64,000 nt of DNA. It comes from an uncultured Clostridia bacterium (GTDB taxonomy: Bacteria > Bacillota > Clostridia > Christensenellales > Borkfalkiaceae). A model generated the notes under the pieces. It did no database searches and had not been told where the DNA came from. It saw nothing but the letters and a program-made list of their open reading frames with translations. The stretch's first letter is position 1, and every line of letters starts with the position of its first letter. The position numbers were made by a program, and so were the translations under genes. Location: assembly GCA_934254825.1 (NCBI GenBank), contig CAKQMB010000013.1, forward strand, positions 11,087 through 75,086, read 5' to 3'. Shown piece by piece: positions 23,897-31,747 of the stretch.

Positions 23897-25426
23897 GTGA
23901 TGCTTGTCACCGTGATGTCGTGCGCCGAAAGATTTCTCGGCTTTTTATACAGAGTGTTTTTATCCCGCTCGCTCGGATCGGAAGGTCTCGGACTTTATCA
24001 GATCGCCCTTTCCGTTCTCGGTCTTTTTATGACTATAACGTCTTCGGGAATACCGATCACCGTTTCGAGAACGATGATAAAATACCGCGAAGAGGGCAAC
24101 GCCGAAAGAAACGGCGGCGTTGTTTTTTCGGGAATTCTGCTTACGCTTTTTATTTCCGTGCCTATAACCCTCGCGGTTTTATTCTCTTTCCCGGGGGTAA
24201 ATCTGCTTTTTTCCGACAGCCGCTCCGAGGAACTTTTAAGAATAGTCATTCCGGGGCTTATCATAACTTCCGTATACGCCGTTATAAGAGGAACGTTCTG
24301 GGGCAACGAAAGATTTATGACGTACAGCATAATCGAGCTGAGCGAAGAAGCCGTTATGGTGATCGTCGGCATAATCCTCGTCAAAAACGCGACCGATTTG
24401 TTTGTCGGCGCAAAGTACGCGATGCTCGCGGTACTTTTGTCTTACGCGTTTTCGTTTACGGCGTCTCTCGTCGCGTATTTTTTCAAAGGCGGAAAACTTT
24501 CCTCGCCAAAACGCGAGCTTAAACCTCTGTTTTCTTCGTCCGCGCCGATAACGTTTATGAAGGCGGCTACGTCTCTTATAAACACGCTCGTTGCCGTGCT
24601 TCTGCCCGCAAGGCTCATCCGTTACGGCATGAGCGAAGCGAGCGCGGTTTCGGAGTTCGGAAAGGTCTTCGGAATGGCGTTCCCGCTTATTTTCATGCCG
24701 TCCACGTTTATAGGATCGCTCGCGCTCGTTCTCGTTCCCGAGCTTTCCTCGAATTACTATTCCAAAAACTACAAAACGCTGAAAAACAACGTGGAAAAAG
24801 CCGTAAAGTTTTCTGTCTTCACGGCTTCGGTGATTATTCCGATTTTCCTTTTCGCGGGCGAATCTCTCGGCGATATAATTTACGCCGACGCAGTCGCCGG
24901 GGCGTACGTTAAAAAAGGCGCGATGGCAATGCTCCCGATGAGCGTTACCATTATCACGACGAGTATTTTAAACTCCTTAAACAAGGAAAAACAAACTCTT
25001 ATTTACTATCTTGCGGGCGCGGCGGTACTCGTTTTATCGATAACGTTCCTGCCGAAATATCTCGGCGTGGACTCGCTCATTTTCGGAATGATATCGAGCT
25101 ATGCGATAACGGCTGTGTTTAATCTTATAGAAATAGGCAGGGTCTGCCCCGAAAAACCAAAGCTTGTCGGCTATATAATCGGCGGAGCGTGCATCGCGTT
25201 GCCGAGTTACCTCGCGGGGTATTTTTCGTTCAATATGCTTTCCGCCGTTGTAAACGAATTTCTCGCCGTCTGCATTTCTTCCGCGATCTCGCTTGCGTTT
25301 TCGCTCACGTTATTCTTCGTTTTCTGCCCTCCGACAGACAAGAAGAAAACGGATCAGTCGGAAATTTCCGCTTTCGGGCGGACGACGCGTTTGAACACGG
25401 GCAAAAATACGAACAAAAGCGCGTAA
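23897..25426 (+). CDS. SpoVB-like polysaccharide flippase, MOP superfamily
   Basis: This is a membrane protein of at least 509 residues with about 14 helices. The N-terminal motif CAERFLGFLYRVFLSRSLGS, followed by EGLGLYQIALSVLG, is that of stage V sporulation protein B and related lipid-linked glycan flippases. It would move a lipid-linked precursor across the membrane, in spore cortex or cell-wall synthesis. The start is uncertain. GTG 23897 is the first standard start, but the reading frame stays open upstream and a strong AGAGGTG site at 23864-23870 sits 5 nt before an in-frame ATC (23876). This would add IKKVFKT, as in relatives. The last 73 bp overlap the convergent folT gene. Confidence 0.9.
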   Translation: MMLVTVMSCAERFLGFLYRVFLSRSLGSEGLGLYQIALSVLGLFMTITSSGIPITVSRTMIKYREEGNAERNGGVVFSGILLTLFISVPITLAVLFSFPGVNLLFSDSRSEELLRIVIPGLIITSVYAVIRGTFWGNERFMTYSIIELSEEAVMVIVGIILVKNATDLFVGAKYAMLAVLLSYAFSFTASLVAYFFKGGKLSSPKRELKPLFSSSAPITFMKAATSLINTLVAVLLPARLIRYGMSEASAVSEFGKVFGMAFPLIFMPSTFIGSLALVLVPELSSNYYSKNYKTLKNNVEKAVKFSVFTASVIIPIFLFAGESLGDIIYADAVAGAYVKKGAMAMLPMSVTIITTSILNSLNKEKQTLIYYLAGAAVLVLSITFLPKYLGVDSLIFGMISSYAITAVFNLIEIGRVCPEKPKLVGYIIGGACIALPSYLAGYFSFNMLSAVVNEFLAVCISSAISLAFSLTLFFVFCPPTDKKKTDQSEISAFGRTTRLNTGKNTNKSA

Positions 25427-26019
25427 TTCGCAACGCTGTTCCATATCTGCCCTTTAAAAAACAGTCTGTACAAAAGGTATATGAAAAATCCCGTGTTTCC
25501 GCCGAAATTTTTTGCGGAATACTCCGAAAACGCTTTCATAAAACCCGTAACGTACTTATTGTAAAGATAAAAACCGACGGAATTTATCGTCGCCGTACAC
25601 AAAACGAACGTTACGACGACGTACAAAGCTATTTTAAGATACAATTTTCCGTAAGAGGAAGTCGCTCCGCGCTCGAAATCGGAAGCGAAAACAAGCCCCG
25701 CGACGAGCGCGAAAAGTCCTGTGGAAATGCCTACCCACGGCATATAAAGCTGACCCCAGCTATTGAACACATACCCTACGAAATCGCCGAAAATACATGA
25801 CAAAAAGCCTGCGAGAGGTCCTAAAAACACGCCCGTTACCGCGGAAACGAAAATCGTGAGAGAATACTGAATATCGAACAATTTGAATTCGAGAAACATA
25901 TTGGTTACGACCGATAACGCCGTGAAAACGGCTATCGCCGCGATTTTCTTCGCGCGGGACGAGTTTCTGAACCGCTCCGAAAACATAAATTTGTTAAAGG
26001 TTGCCGAAAATTTTTGCAT
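25354..26019 (-). CDS. folT: ECF transporter S component, folate type
   Basis: This is a 221-residue protein with about six helices and the S-component N-terminal pattern (AKKIAAIAVFTALSVVTNMF). It continues with FDIQYSLTIFVSAVTGVFLGPLAGFLSC and a conserved FGDFVGYVF. It captures a vitamin and docks on the shared EcfAAT module encoded elsewhere. The assignment to folate rests mainly on the upstream leader, which resembles a tetrahydrofolate riboswitch, a known controller of folT; the protein alone could not fix the ligand. The start at 26019 has an AAAGGAG site that also forms the 3' arm of a terminator. Its 3' end overlaps spoVB on the other strand. Confidence 0.8.
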   Translation of the reverse strand: MQKFSATFNKFMFSERFRNSSRAKKIAAIAVFTALSVVTNMFLEFKLFDIQYSLTIFVSAVTGVFLGPLAGFLSCIFGDFVGYVFNSWGQLYMPWVGISTGLFALVAGLVFASDFERGATSSYGKLYLKIALYVVVTFVLCTATINSVGFYLYNKYVTGFMKAFSEYSAKNFGGNTGFFIYLLYRLFFKGQIWNSVANYALLFVFLPVFKRVVRPKAEISD

Positions 26020-26050
26020 AAAAAAAACTCCTTTTTTAAAGTGGAGTTCC
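26020..26050 (-). terminator. Regulatory terminator abutting the folT start codon
   Basis: On the minus strand GGAACTCC (26043-26050) pairs with GGAGTT (26026-26031), followed by eight T and immediately by ATG. The 3' arm is the ribosome-binding site, so the hairpin would both end transcription and hide the ribosome site. Confidence 0.7.
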
Positions 26051-26114
26051 AAGAAAAAGGGGTGATTGCCGAAGTCCGCCGTATAAAAACGGCAAAAGCG
26101 GCAAACGACCGTGA

Positions 26115-26329
26115 TTTTGCATTGGATGCGTCGGAAAATCGCAAGACGAGGTTTTCGGTTTTATCCCGTTTTTCGGTTTTTATCCCGTTTTTTCGGTTTA
26201 ATCCCGTTTTTCGGTTTAATCACGGTTTGGGGCTTTTACGCCTTTAACCGCGAACGCAAACCCGCCTTTTCGCGCATATTCAACATCCCGTTATATGCTA
26301 CTTGACGCTTTCCGTACTACTCTGCTTTA
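26115..26329 (-). promoter_or_regulatory. Probable tetrahydrofolate (THF) riboswitch with expanded insert
   Basis: Read on the minus strand, GCAGAGTAG (26317-26325) resembles the conserved GGAGAGUAG of the THF-I aptamer. A P2 strand ACGGAAAGCG pairs with CGATTTTCCG (about 26131-26140). A P3 stem AGCATAT/ATATGC encloses CGGGATGTTG (26281-26290). The loop GGATG can pair with CATCC (26124-26128), the pseudoknot typical of THF-I. Between P3 and the second P2 strand, where known examples have about 20 nt, there are about 130 nt, including four tandem small hairpins. It precedes folT and a terminator, as expected. Assignment is by eye; no covariance search was possible. Confidence 0.68.
26150..26224. 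repeat. Tandem 18-19 bp hairpin repeats inside the riboswitch
   Basis: There are four units. On the minus strand each reads ATTAAACCGAAAAACGGG or a close variant, and each can fold as CCG-A5-CGG. They lie between the two halves of the THF aptamer. Confidence 0.85.
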
Positions 26330-26347
26330 TTTAATTTTTTCTTCACG

Positions 26348-26376
26348 ATTATATCGCCTTGCGGCGGCATTGTCAA
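26348..26376 (-). promoter_or_regulatory. Consensus promoter of folT
   Basis: TTGACA (26371-26376), a 17-bp spacer and TATAAT (26348-26353) on the minus strand give a perfect sigma-A promoter, placed about 15 nt ahead of the riboswitch. Confidence 0.85.
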
Positions 26377-26386
26377 TCGTTTTTTA

Positions 26387-26452
26387 CGGGTTGCCCGAAA
26401 AATTTTTTTCTTGATTTTGCGGGTTGCCCGAATTTTTTTCGGGCAACCCGCA
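26387..26452 (-). terminator. rsfS terminator with a third copy of the arm
   Basis: GCGGGTTGCCCGAA/TTCGGGCAACCCGC (26419-26451) forms a very strong stem. A further copy of one arm (CGGGTTGCCCGAAAAA, 26387-26402) follows with A/T runs, so two alternative hairpins are possible. Confidence 0.8.
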
Positions 26453-26460
26453 ATTTAAAA

Positions 26461-26805
26461 TCAGTCGATTTTTTCTTCGTTGTTTCCGTCCGACCAAAGT
26501 CTTTCGAGATGATAGAAAAGGCGCATATCGTCGTTGAAAACGTGCAAAATCACGTCGCCGAAATCGACGACGACCCATCTGCCTTCGTCCATACCCTCTT
26601 TTCTGCGTACTTCTCCGCCGTTTTTCTCGACTTCGTCGATAGCATAGTCCGCGAGCGCGCGAACCTGCGTGGACGATTTTCCGCTGCAAATTATGAAATA
26701 GTCGGCGAGAACGGTTTTCTCTTTAACGTCGAGTTTAACGATATCGTAAGCCTTTTTTGCCGACAAAACGTCGCATATTATCTTTGCTTTTTCAGTTGCT
26801 TCCAT
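26461..26805 (-). CDS. rsfS: Ribosomal silencing factor RsfS (Iojap)
   Basis: This is a 114-residue protein with the RsfS fold: KKAYDIVKLDVKEKTVLADY, FIICSGKSSTQVRALAD, then GMDEGRWVVVDFGDVILHVF and FYHLERLW. It binds ribosomal protein uL14 and blocks subunit joining when nutrients are scarce. It overlaps the end of nadD-yqeK by 14 nt, the usual gene order in Firmicutes, so the two are translationally coupled. Confidence 0.97.
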   Translation of the reverse strand: MEATEKAKIICDVLSAKKAYDIVKLDVKEKTVLADYFIICSGKSSTQVRALADYAIDEVEKNGGEVRRKEGMDEGRWVVVDFGDVILHVFNDDMRLFYHLERLWSDGNNEEKID

Positions 26806-27940
26806 TTGTTGTCTCCTGTTTGAAATAATAATCGTAAGCTTTTTGGGTCAGATCGCAGATCGGTCTTCCCGATTCCTTAACGAAATCGAGCGAGCGGCAA
26901 AGCGCAGCCTTAAAGCCGTTTTCGAAATTTTCTTTCGTTATTTGTCTTAATTTCTCCACGCCGTCGTAATTTCTGCCCCGTTCCAGCATATCCGCGGTGA
27001 AAATTATCTTGCCTAAAAGGGTCATATTTTCCTTTCCCGTGGTGTGATAACGGATAGCGTCGACAACCTCTTCGTCGCCCACATCGAGGACTTTTTCGGC
27101 AATGTACGCGCCGACGTACTGATGAACGACGGGTTCGGGCGTGCCGAGCGGAATTTCGCACTCGGGGAAGTCCGCGGCGTTCAAATATTTACCCGAGTCG
27201 TGCAAAAGCGCGGCGAGAAGAGCTTTGTTTTGCGGTACGCCCTCTTTCTTCGCAAGATCCTTTGCCATAAGCATAACGCCGAGCGTATGTTCTATTCTTT
27301 TCGGCTTTTCGTTCTCCCTTACGAACGTGAAAAACTTGTCGGGTTTATACACCGAATGTCCGCCTATATATTCGTTAACGGCACTTTTCAGCATACCATC
27401 GGTCGAAAGTCCGAGGAGAATTCCGAGCTTGATTTCGGTGCTTGAAAGTTCCTTTCCGACGTAATTCAAAGCGTAAGCCTTTCTCCCGAAATCACGCTCG
27501 AAACGACTTAACGTCACCTCTTTTTTCTCGTCGTCGCCCGTTCTTTCGCAAAGCAGCGGCGTGGCGCAGGCTAAAATGCGTTCGGGATTTTTCCAGGTTT
27601 TAAACGACGCGAGCATGTCCGTTCCCATAAGAAAAAGTATTTCCTTGTCGGGATAAACGCCTTTTAAATATTCGAGCGTTTCGAACGAATAGCTTTTACC
27701 TCCCTTTTTTATCTCGTAATCGGAAATTTCCGCGTTCAAATCCCCGAAGGACAGACGGCACATTTCCATTCTGTCGCTGTCGGAAGCTTTAAAAAAAGTG
27801 TCCTTATGCGGAGGAGCGGAAGTCGGCATAACCACGGCTTTGACCGCGCCCGTTTCCTCTATCGCCGCTTTAAGTTCGGCGATATGCTCGGTATGCGGCG
27901 GATCGAACGTTCCGCCGAAAAAAATGATTTTTTCTTTCAT
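26792..27940 (-). CDS. nadD: Fused NadD nicotinate-nucleotide adenylyltransferase and YqeK HD hydrolase
   Basis: This is a 382-residue bifunctional protein. The N-terminal half (1-195) is NadD, with GGTFDPPHTEHI (the nucleotidyltransferase HxGH-like site, here HTEH) and a closing SSTEIK. It makes nicotinate adenine dinucleotide for NAD synthesis. The C-terminal half (from about 205) is the YqeK HD domain, with RIEHTLGV, LLHDSGK and a later FTADMLE; YqeK proteins hydrolyse diadenosine tetraphosphate symmetrically. The two are separate adjacent genes in Bacillus. The start ATG at 27940 begins the family homology (MKEKIIFFGG). It lies upstream of rsfS, as usual. Confidence 0.95.
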   Translation of the reverse strand: MKEKIIFFGGTFDPPHTEHIAELKAAIEETGAVKAVVMPTSAPPHKDTFFKASDSDRMEMCRLSFGDLNAEISDYEIKKGGKSYSFETLEYLKGVYPDKEILFLMGTDMLASFKTWKNPERILACATPLLCERTGDDEKKEVTLSRFERDFGRKAYALNYVGKELSSTEIKLGILLGLSTDGMLKSAVNEYIGGHSVYKPDKFFTFVRENEKPKRIEHTLGVMLMAKDLAKKEGVPQNKALLAALLHDSGKYLNAADFPECEIPLGTPEPVVHQYVGAYIAEKVLDVGDEEVVDAIRYHTTGKENMTLLGKIIFTADMLERGRNYDGVEKLRQITKENFENGFKAALCRSLDFVKESGRPICDLTQKAYDYYFKQETTNGSN

Positions 27941-28015
27941 AGCTTTTCTGTATTTTAACACGAAATCGAAAAATTTACAAGTTTATAACGCTCGTTTGAG
28001 GTCGATAATAATATT

Positions 28016-28813
28016 ATGAGTAAGTTTAAGATTTCTTATATTTCGGACTGTATATTCGTTTTCTTCTTTTCTTTCGCGATTTTTTTCGCGCCCGTTTCTT
28101 TTTTTATAAAAAGAAAAATCCTCGCCGCGATCGTAGCTTTTTTCGCCGCGGTTATTCCTCTCGCGATTTTCGTTTTCGTTTCGAGGAAGAAGTTCGGCAG
28201 ACTTGCCGTCAAGAAAAACGAAGAGGAAGAATACGAGCGGACAAAAAACGCGTTTTTGCTTTCAACCGACGATTTTATCGATAAAACGATGCTCGTACTT
28301 CTGAAAAAAATAAAAATACAGGCGAGAAAGCAAAAGGATTGTTTTATTCTGCCCGAGAACGAACGCGCGTTTTACAAATTTTCGTCCCGCCCCGTCGGCG
28401 CGGACGATCTGATACGGGCTTACAAGTCGACCCCCGCGAAATGCTCGGTTATCTTTTTCGCCGTATCTTTCGACGATTACGCTTTTTCGTTCGCCAAAAA
28501 CTTGGGAATGAGAATGAAGCTCGTCGATTTTCCGAAGCTTTATTTTCTCCTGAAAGAAAACGAATGTCTCCCGCCGCTCGGAAAAAGCGAAGACAGCGTT
28601 TCTCCGAAAAAAAGAATAAAAATTTTAGCGCTATTTACCGCCGCTTTCGATAAAAAAAAGGCAAGAACGTTTGCCTTTTACGGAATTCTGACCTTAATTC
28701 TCGGTCGGTTTTCCTTTTATCCCGTTTATTACACCGTCGTCGGGTGTCTGTTTCTGATTTACGCCGTCGTGACGAAATTCTTCGCGCCGAGACCCGAGCC
28801 GGAAAAAATCTGA
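28016..28813 (+). CDS. Four-helix membrane protein of unknown function
   Basis: This is a 265-residue protein. There is a pair of helices at the N-terminus (about 10-30 and 35-57). A basic soluble middle domain (about 65-205) contains KFSSRPVGADDLIRAYK and VIFFAVSFDDYAFSF, and a second helix pair lies near the C-terminus (222-255). The middle part has some look of a nuclease-like fold, but no motif is certain. It is transcribed against its neighbours, between nadD-yqeK and yhbY, which are usually together in this gene group. A GATAAT -10-like element ends 7 nt before the ATG, and the only GAGG is 14 nt away, so a leaderless transcript is possible. The stop codon lies in a 19-bp tandem repeat. 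Confidence 0.65.
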   Translation: MSKFKISYISDCIFVFFFSFAIFFAPVSFFIKRKILAAIVAFFAAVIPLAIFVFVSRKKFGRLAVKKNEEEEYERTKNAFLLSTDDFIDKTMLVLLKKIKIQARKQKDCFILPENERAFYKFSSRPVGADDLIRAYKSTPAKCSVIFFAVSFDDYAFSFAKNLGMRMKLVDFPKLYFLLKENECLPPLGKSEDSVSPKKRIKILALFTAAFDKKKARTFAFYGILTLILGRFSFYPVYYTVVGCLFLIYAVVTKFFAPRPEPEKI

Positions 28814-28860
28814 AACGGATTTAATAATCTGAAACGGATTTAATAATTTGAACCGCAAAA
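28811..28860. repeat. 19-bp tandem repeat at the gene end
   Basis: Two units (TGAAACGGATTTAATAATC from 28811, repeated from 28830) and a decayed third unit. The first unit begins with the stop codon of the preceding gene. Confidence 0.8.
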
Positions 28861-28872
28861 TCGGATTTAAAC

Positions 28873-29166
28873 TTAAAACTCGATATGCTTTGCGTTTTCC
28901 TTTTGACTGTATCTGTAAAGCACGACTTTATGTCCGATAATGCAGACGATTTCGGCTTTGAGCTTTTCCGCGAGTTCGGAAGCGATATCCGAAATATCGT
29001 CCTCGGCGTTATTTAAAACGGTGACTTTTATAAGTTCTCTTTTTTCGAGCGCGTCCGAAAGACCGCTTATCATGTTATCGCTTACGCCGCCCTTTCCTAC
29101 CTGACCTATGGGTTCTTCGTTTTGCGCGAGCGAGCGAAGTTTGCTTCTCTGTTTTGTCGTAAACAT
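28873..29166 (-). CDS. yhbY: YhbY/CRS1-family RNA-binding protein
   Basis: This is a 97-residue ribosome-assembly protein with the CRM domain: TTKQRSKLRSLAQNEEPIGQ, the GKGGVSDNMISGL motif replacing the usual GKxGL, and IIGHKVVLYR at the end. It associates with the large-subunit precursor. I chose ATG 29166 because an AAGGA site lies 6 nt upstream and homology starts there. It is downstream of obg, matching the common obg-yhbY-nadD-yqeK-rsfS order. Confidence 0.95.
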   Translation of the reverse strand: MFTTKQRSKLRSLAQNEEPIGQVGKGGVSDNMISGLSDALEKRELIKVTVLNNAEDDISDIASELAEKLKAEIVCIIGHKVVLYRYSQKENAKHIEF

Positions 29167-29310
29167 ATTATTCCTTATTTCTCCTGTAATTTTCGTCACA
29201 ATTAAGCCGCCTGCCGAGCCGAAACCCGAGCCTGCCGCCCCGCCGCCGAAGTCTCCGAAGTCTTCAAAATCCCCAAAGCCTACAAAGCCGCGGCTTTTAA
29301 AATCGATACG

Positions 29311-30579
29311 TTAATCGATATAATCGAACGCGATATCGCCGATAAGCACGGTGTCGCCGTCCTTCGCGCCTTTCTTTCTCAGAGCGTCGATAACGCCGTA
29401 GCGGCGAAGGGTTTTCTGCATATACGCGATAGAGTCCATATCGTCCAGAACGACGTTTCTTTCCAGAAGTTTGACGATAGGTCCTTCCACGGCGTAAACG
29501 TTGTCGGCTTCGTCGTAAGTGACGGTATATTTTCTCGGATCTTCTTTTTCGTAAGAAAACTCCTCGAATTCGAGAGGTTTGGGCGCGGGAAGAGTCGAAA
29601 GAATTTCGACTATTCTTTTCACCACGTCTTTAAGTCCGTCGCCGCTGACCGCGGTCACGGGGAAAATCTCTCTTCTGTAATTAAGCTTCTTTTTGAATAT
29701 TTTTATATTTTCTTCCGCGCCGTAAACGTCGCATTTATTTAAAACGACGATCTGCGGGCGTTTTGCGAGTTCTCTGCTGTATTTTCTCAGTTCCGCGTTG
29801 ATTTTCTTGTAATCCTCGTAAGGATCTCTGCCCTCGCTGCCCGAAATATCCACGACGTGAACGAGAACTCTCGTCCTTTCGATATGTCTTAAAAATTCCG
29901 TGCCGAGCCCCGTCCCCTCGGACGCGCCCTCGATAAGCCCGGGAATATCGGCGCAGACGAAATTGTCGTCGTAGTATTTAACTACGCCGAGATTGGGCGT
30001 GAGTGTGGTGAAATGGTAGTTCGCAATCTTCGGTCTCGCAGCCGAAATCTTCGATAAAATCGTAGATTTTCCGACGTTCGGAAAACCGATTAACCCCACG
30101 TCCGCAATGGTTTTAAGTTCGAGAATGACTTTTCTCATTTCGGTTTTTTCGCCCGTCTGAGAAAAATGCGGGGCGCGGCGGCGACTCGTACAGAAATGGA
30201 CGTTGCCTTTTCCGCCGTTACCGCCCTCCAAAACGAGGTGCTTCTGCCCGTCGTAATAAATGTCGCAGATAATTTTGCCCGTTTCTCTGTCCTTTACGAC
30301 AGTTCCGAGCGGAACCGCGATATACACGTCCTCGCCGTTTTTGCCGTGGCAGTTGTTAGGCTCGCCCTTTCCGCCGTTTTCCGCGACGAATTTTCTCTTA
30401 TACATAAAATCGATAAGGCTGCTTTTGTGGCGATCGCCGATAAAATATATGCTTCCGCCCTTTCCGCCGTCTCCGCCGTCCGGTCCGCCGTTGGAAACCC
30501 CTTTATACCTTAAAAACGAGGTCATTCCGTCGCCGCCGTCGCCCGATTTTAAAAACAAACTCTCTTTATCTACAAACAT
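29311..30579 (-). CDS. obg: GTPase Obg/CgtA
   Basis: This is a 422-residue protein. The glycine-rich Obg fold comes first (GGDGGDGMTSFLRYKGVSNG and repeated GG motifs, 1-158). The GTPase domain has G1 GFPNVGKST, G3 DIPGLIEGA and G4 NKCD. The OCT domain closes the protein (VYAVEGPIVKLLERNV and beyond). It works in late assembly of the 50S subunit and in stress control. It is near full family length (about 425). It lies 2 bp from nth and upstream of yhbY. Confidence 0.98.
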   Translation of the reverse strand: MFVDKESLFLKSGDGGDGMTSFLRYKGVSNGGPDGGDGGKGGSIYFIGDRHKSSLIDFMYKRKFVAENGGKGEPNNCHGKNGEDVYIAVPLGTVVKDRETGKIICDIYYDGQKHLVLEGGNGGKGNVHFCTSRRRAPHFSQTGEKTEMRKVILELKTIADVGLIGFPNVGKSTILSKISAARPKIANYHFTTLTPNLGVVKYYDDNFVCADIPGLIEGASEGTGLGTEFLRHIERTRVLVHVVDISGSEGRDPYEDYKKINAELRKYSRELAKRPQIVVLNKCDVYGAEENIKIFKKKLNYRREIFPVTAVSGDGLKDVVKRIVEILSTLPAPKPLEFEEFSYEKEDPRKYTVTYDEADNVYAVEGPIVKLLERNVVLDDMDSIAYMQKTLRRYGVIDALRKKGAKDGDTVLIGDIAFDYID

Positions 30580-30581
30580 CG

Positions 30582-31235
30582 TTATTCCTTAATTTTTATC
30601 CTTTTCGCTTTTGATTTATTCTCTTCGCAAAGCTCTTTTATCGGGCAGGTTCCGCATTCGGGATTTCTCGCCTTGCAAGCGTTTCTGCCGTGATAAATAA
30701 GCGCGTGGTGCATTCTGCCCCATAAGTTTTCGGGGAAAATTTTCATTAAGCCCTTCTCCACTTCGAGCGGGGTTTTGCCTTTCGCAAGCCCTGTGCGGTT
30801 CGACACTCTGAAAACGTGCGTGTCCACGGCTATCGCCGCTTTTTTGAACGCAACGCTCCCCACTACGTTAGCGGTTTTTCTCCCCACCCCGTCGAGAGAT
30901 CGCAGATCGTCCATATCCTCGGGAACTTTTCCGCCGAATTTTTCGACGATATCTTTCGAAGCCGAAATTATATTCGCGGCTTTCGAGCGATAAAGCCCGC
31001 ACGAATAAATATATTTTTCGAGCTTGTCCGCTCCGAGCGCGACCATTTTTTCGGGAGTGTCCGCAACCTTGAAAAGTTCCGCCGTGACTTTATTCACGCG
31101 TTCGTCCGTACACTGCGCCGACAAAATCACCGCAACTAAAAGCTCGTAAGGACTATTGAATTTTAATGCCGGGTTCGGATTTGGGTAAGCCTCGATGAGC
31201 TTTTCCGAAATCAAAGCCGCCGTTTTTTTATTCAT
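30582..31235 (-). CDS. nth: Endonuclease III
   Basis: This is a 217-residue DNA glycosylase/AP lyase that removes oxidised pyrimidines. The helix-hairpin-helix is LDGVGRKTANVV, with the catalytic Lys, followed by VDTHVFRVSNR, with the catalytic Asp. The C-terminal 4Fe-4S ligands are C-x6-C-x2-C-x5-C (CKARNPECGTCPIKELC). The start at 31235 (MNKKTAALIS) fits the family length; an ATG six codons earlier is also possible. It lies 2 bp upstream of obg, so it probably shares its mRNA. Confidence 0.96.
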   Translation of the reverse strand: MNKKTAALISEKLIEAYPNPNPALKFNSPYELLVAVILSAQCTDERVNKVTAELFKVADTPEKMVALGADKLEKYIYSCGLYRSKAANIISASKDIVEKFGGKVPEDMDDLRSLDGVGRKTANVVGSVAFKKAAIAVDTHVFRVSNRTGLAKGKTPLEVEKGLMKIFPENLWGRMHHALIYHGRNACKARNPECGTCPIKELCEENKSKAKRIKIKE

Positions 31236-31350
31236 AAGCGAAGACAGCGGCAAGGTATTCCGCTTTTTATGTTAAGCGATAAATCAAACCTTGCCGCATA
31301 TATGATAACATAAAACGACGTTTTTTTCAATCGATTAAACGCCGATTTTA

Positions 31351-31608
31351 CTAAAATCTTCTGACGCTCACTCCGCCTATCCCCCGATTTACGGTAAAGA
31401 AGCCTCTGAACGTGTTGAGCCTGAGTTTCTCCACGACGTTTTTCGCATAATTGAGATACACCGTGGGAAACCTTGCGGAGATGCCGCAACCTATTCTCGC
31501 CTCGACGGGAGTGTTCACGGCGGCGCAATCTATTCCGCCCGATTGCATATATTCGATAAACTCCATAACCTGAGTTCTCGAACGGAAAACCGCAATACAA
31601 AAGGTCAT
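31351..31608 (-). CDS. DUF3343 putative sulfur/selenium carrier
   Basis: This 85-residue protein has the DUF3343 pattern: an N-terminal strand FCIAVFRSRTQVMEFI, then a central AVNTPVEARIGCGISARFP with the invariant Cys of the GCG motif. The family is annotated as a possible Se/S carrier, with that Cys as the carrier site. It is divergent from a cysteine-desulfurase-family gene 139 bp away, which would be a natural sulfur source. No selenium genes are seen nearby. Function is inferred from family and context. Confidence 0.8.
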   Translation of the reverse strand: MTFCIAVFRSRTQVMEFIEYMQSGGIDCAAVNTPVEARIGCGISARFPTVYLNYAKNVVEKLRLNTFRGFFTVNRGIGGVSVRRF

Positions 31609-31664
31609 TCGTTTTTCTCCTTTGTTGGTATTATATTCTCTTTGATTTAATATATATTAAATAA

Positions 31665-31742
31665 AACGAGCGGCTTGATTTCCGCCTGATCGACGGGGCG
31701 ATTTTCGTATCCCGGAACGGGAAATCAAACCGAGCCGACGGA
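31665..31742 (+). promoter_or_regulatory. Structured leader ahead of the cysteine desulfurase-like gene
   Basis: CGGC-TTGATTTCC (from 31672) pairs with GGAAATCAA-ACCGA-GCCG (to about 31739): 9 contiguous pairs plus 4 more across a 5-nt bulge, with a GC-rich loop. It ends directly before GGAGAG and the ATG at 31748. It matches no leader class known to me. Confidence 0.4.
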
Positions 31743-31747
31743 GAGTT

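Noticed and set aside
29200..29310. Plus-strand frame with Pro-Lys-Ser repeats between yhbY and obg
   Set aside because: It begins inside yhbY on the opposite strand and has no promoter or ribosome site; treated as a short repetitive spacer.
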